Shown here: positions 7,992 through 8,719 of the stretch, in pieces
Layout of the letters: every line of letters starts with the position of its first letter
Numbering within the stretch: position 1 is the stretch's first letter
Source of the DNA: Desulfobacteraceae bacterium
Lineage (GTDB): Bacteria > Desulfobacterota > Desulfobacteria > Desulfobacterales > Desulfobacteraceae
Length of the DNA: 8,719 nucleotides
Direction: 5' to 3'
Assembly (NCBI GenBank): GCA_024225895.1
Contig: JAAEMC010000220.1
Span: 1-8,719 of the forward strand
The notes under the pieces: generated by a model
The model's database searches: none
The model's input: only the letters and a program-made list of their open reading frames with translations
Told to the model about the DNA's origin: nothing
Position numbers and translations under genes: made by a program

Positions 7992-8719
7992 TTATGATTT
8001 TTTTGAACCTAAAAACACAAATCCGTTGAGCAGCACATAGGTGGTTATAAAAAGCAACAACTGGGCAGCCACCTTTGCCGCAACTTCTCCCATCAAAAGA
8101 TAGGTCACAAAAAGATAAATTAAAAAAATGGAACCGCTTAAATTGAACAGCACCACCATAAGATATTTTCCAATCTCCTTTAAGGTCGGTTTGCCGCCCA
8201 TGGAAAAGGTAAAATATTTATTGGCTGAAAAATGGATGATCACTGAAATGATCCTGGCAGCAATGGAAGCGCTTACAAAACCTTGAGACAGGTGAATCAA
8301 AAGGATATAGGTGCCAAAATCCGCTATTGTACTGGTGATACTGGACAACGAATATTTAACCATCTCAAAAAATCGATGCACGCACCACCACATAAAAAGG
8401 GTTTTATAAATTAAAAAAGAATCCGTAACCGGTCTAAAACTCGATGCGGCATTGTTGTCCTCATATACCGTAGTAATGGGGGTTTCTTTGACAGGCGTCT
8501 TCTTTGCGGTCAGGGTTAAAAGCATCTCAAGCTCATAGGCATACCGGCTGGATTTCAATTCAATGAGTGCCGGCAGCAACTCTTTGGGAATCCCCCGCAA
8601 TCCTGTTTGGGTATCGGTGATGGCTTTTCCCACAAATCCCCTGAATATCAAACAGGTGATTTTATTACCCAGATAACTTCGTAGAGGCACCTGGGTTTTA
8701 AAATTCCGGGCACCCATGA
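7992..8719 (-). CDS. GT2-GtrA fusion protein, C-terminal part (5' end outside the window)
   Basis: The 242 codons present are the end of a longer protein. Residues counted from the methionine at 8717: GARNF, VPLRSYLGNKIT (10-21) and DTQTGLRGIP (35-44) are the C-terminal end of a GT2 domain of the dolichyl-phosphate mannosyltransferase type, whose nucleotide-binding half lies beyond the window. After a linker, residues from about 118 form a GtrA-like membrane domain with four hydrophobic segments (about 122-142, 147-164, 184-206, 213-236) and the family motif FSANKYFTF at 163-171. Such fusions are thought to make a polyprenyl-phosphate sugar and move it across the inner membrane for modification of surface glycans or lipids. 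The methionine at 8717 is internal, since it lies mid-domain. The stop is 15 bases before the mtgA start, so the two are co-transcribed. Substrate sugar unknown. Confidence 0.85.
   Translation of the reverse strand, partial: MGARNFKTQVPLRSYLGNKITCLIFRGFVGKAITDTQTGLRGIPKELLPALIELKSSRYAYELEMLLTLTAKKTPVKETPITTVYEDNNAASSFRPVTDSFLIYKTLFMWWCVHRFFEMVKYSLSSITSTIADFGTYILLIHLSQGFVSASIAARIISVIIHFSANKYFTFSMGGKPTLKEIGKYLMVVLFNLSGSIFLIYLFVTYLLMGEVAAKVAAQLLLFITTYVLLNGFVFLGSKKS

Noticed and set aside
8715..8717. ATG at 8717 as the true start of the GT2-GtrA gene
   Set aside because: The sequence after it is the end of a GT2 catalytic domain, so the start must lie outside the window.

Overview
The window looks like chromosomal DNA from a Gram-negative bacterium with lipopolysaccharide. 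Moderate GC, the mix of radical SAM enzymes, and a Kdo8N-type operon next to cell-envelope genes suggest a sulfate-reducing Desulfobacterota (Desulfobacteraceae-like) organism. That placement is an inference from gene content and protein style; no marker gene is present.

Layout: (1) Positions 1-1810, minus strand: a radical SAM protein gene followed, with an 8-base overlap, by a HemW-like heme chaperone gene cut off by the window edge. (2) Positions 1811-2032: a divergent intergenic region with two back-to-back sigma70-like promoters. (3) Positions 2033-6221, plus strand: a tight four-gene operon, with a PLP aminotransferase (KdnA-like), a metal-dependent alcohol dehydrogenase (KdnB-like), a CMP-Kdo synthetase-family cytidylyltransferase (KdsB-like) and a GT4 glycosyltransferase. 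(4) Positions 6222-6322: a convergent intergenic region with two inverted repeats. (5) Positions 6323-8719, minus strand: three genes read toward the kdn operon, a GT2-GtrA fusion (5' part missing), the monofunctional transglycosylase mtgA and a ROK-family sugar kinase.

The central operon is the main result. KdnB oxidises C8 of Kdo, KdnA transaminates the aldehyde to give 8-amino-3,8-dideoxy-Kdo (Kdo8N), and the KdsB-like enzyme activates it as the CMP-sugar for transfer to lipid A. This pathway is known from Shewanella oneidensis. The linked GT4 enzyme probably adds a sugar to the same inner core. The opposing operon is also envelope-related (peptidoglycan polymerisation, lipid-linked sugar chemistry), so most of the window serves cell-surface construction.

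I found no mobile element, CRISPR array, tRNA or rRNA, and nothing that I would call a wholly undescribed system. The most interesting content is the Kdo8N operon with its linked glycosyltransferase, the C-x4-C-x2-C radical SAM protein, and a few RNA-scale structures at gene ends.
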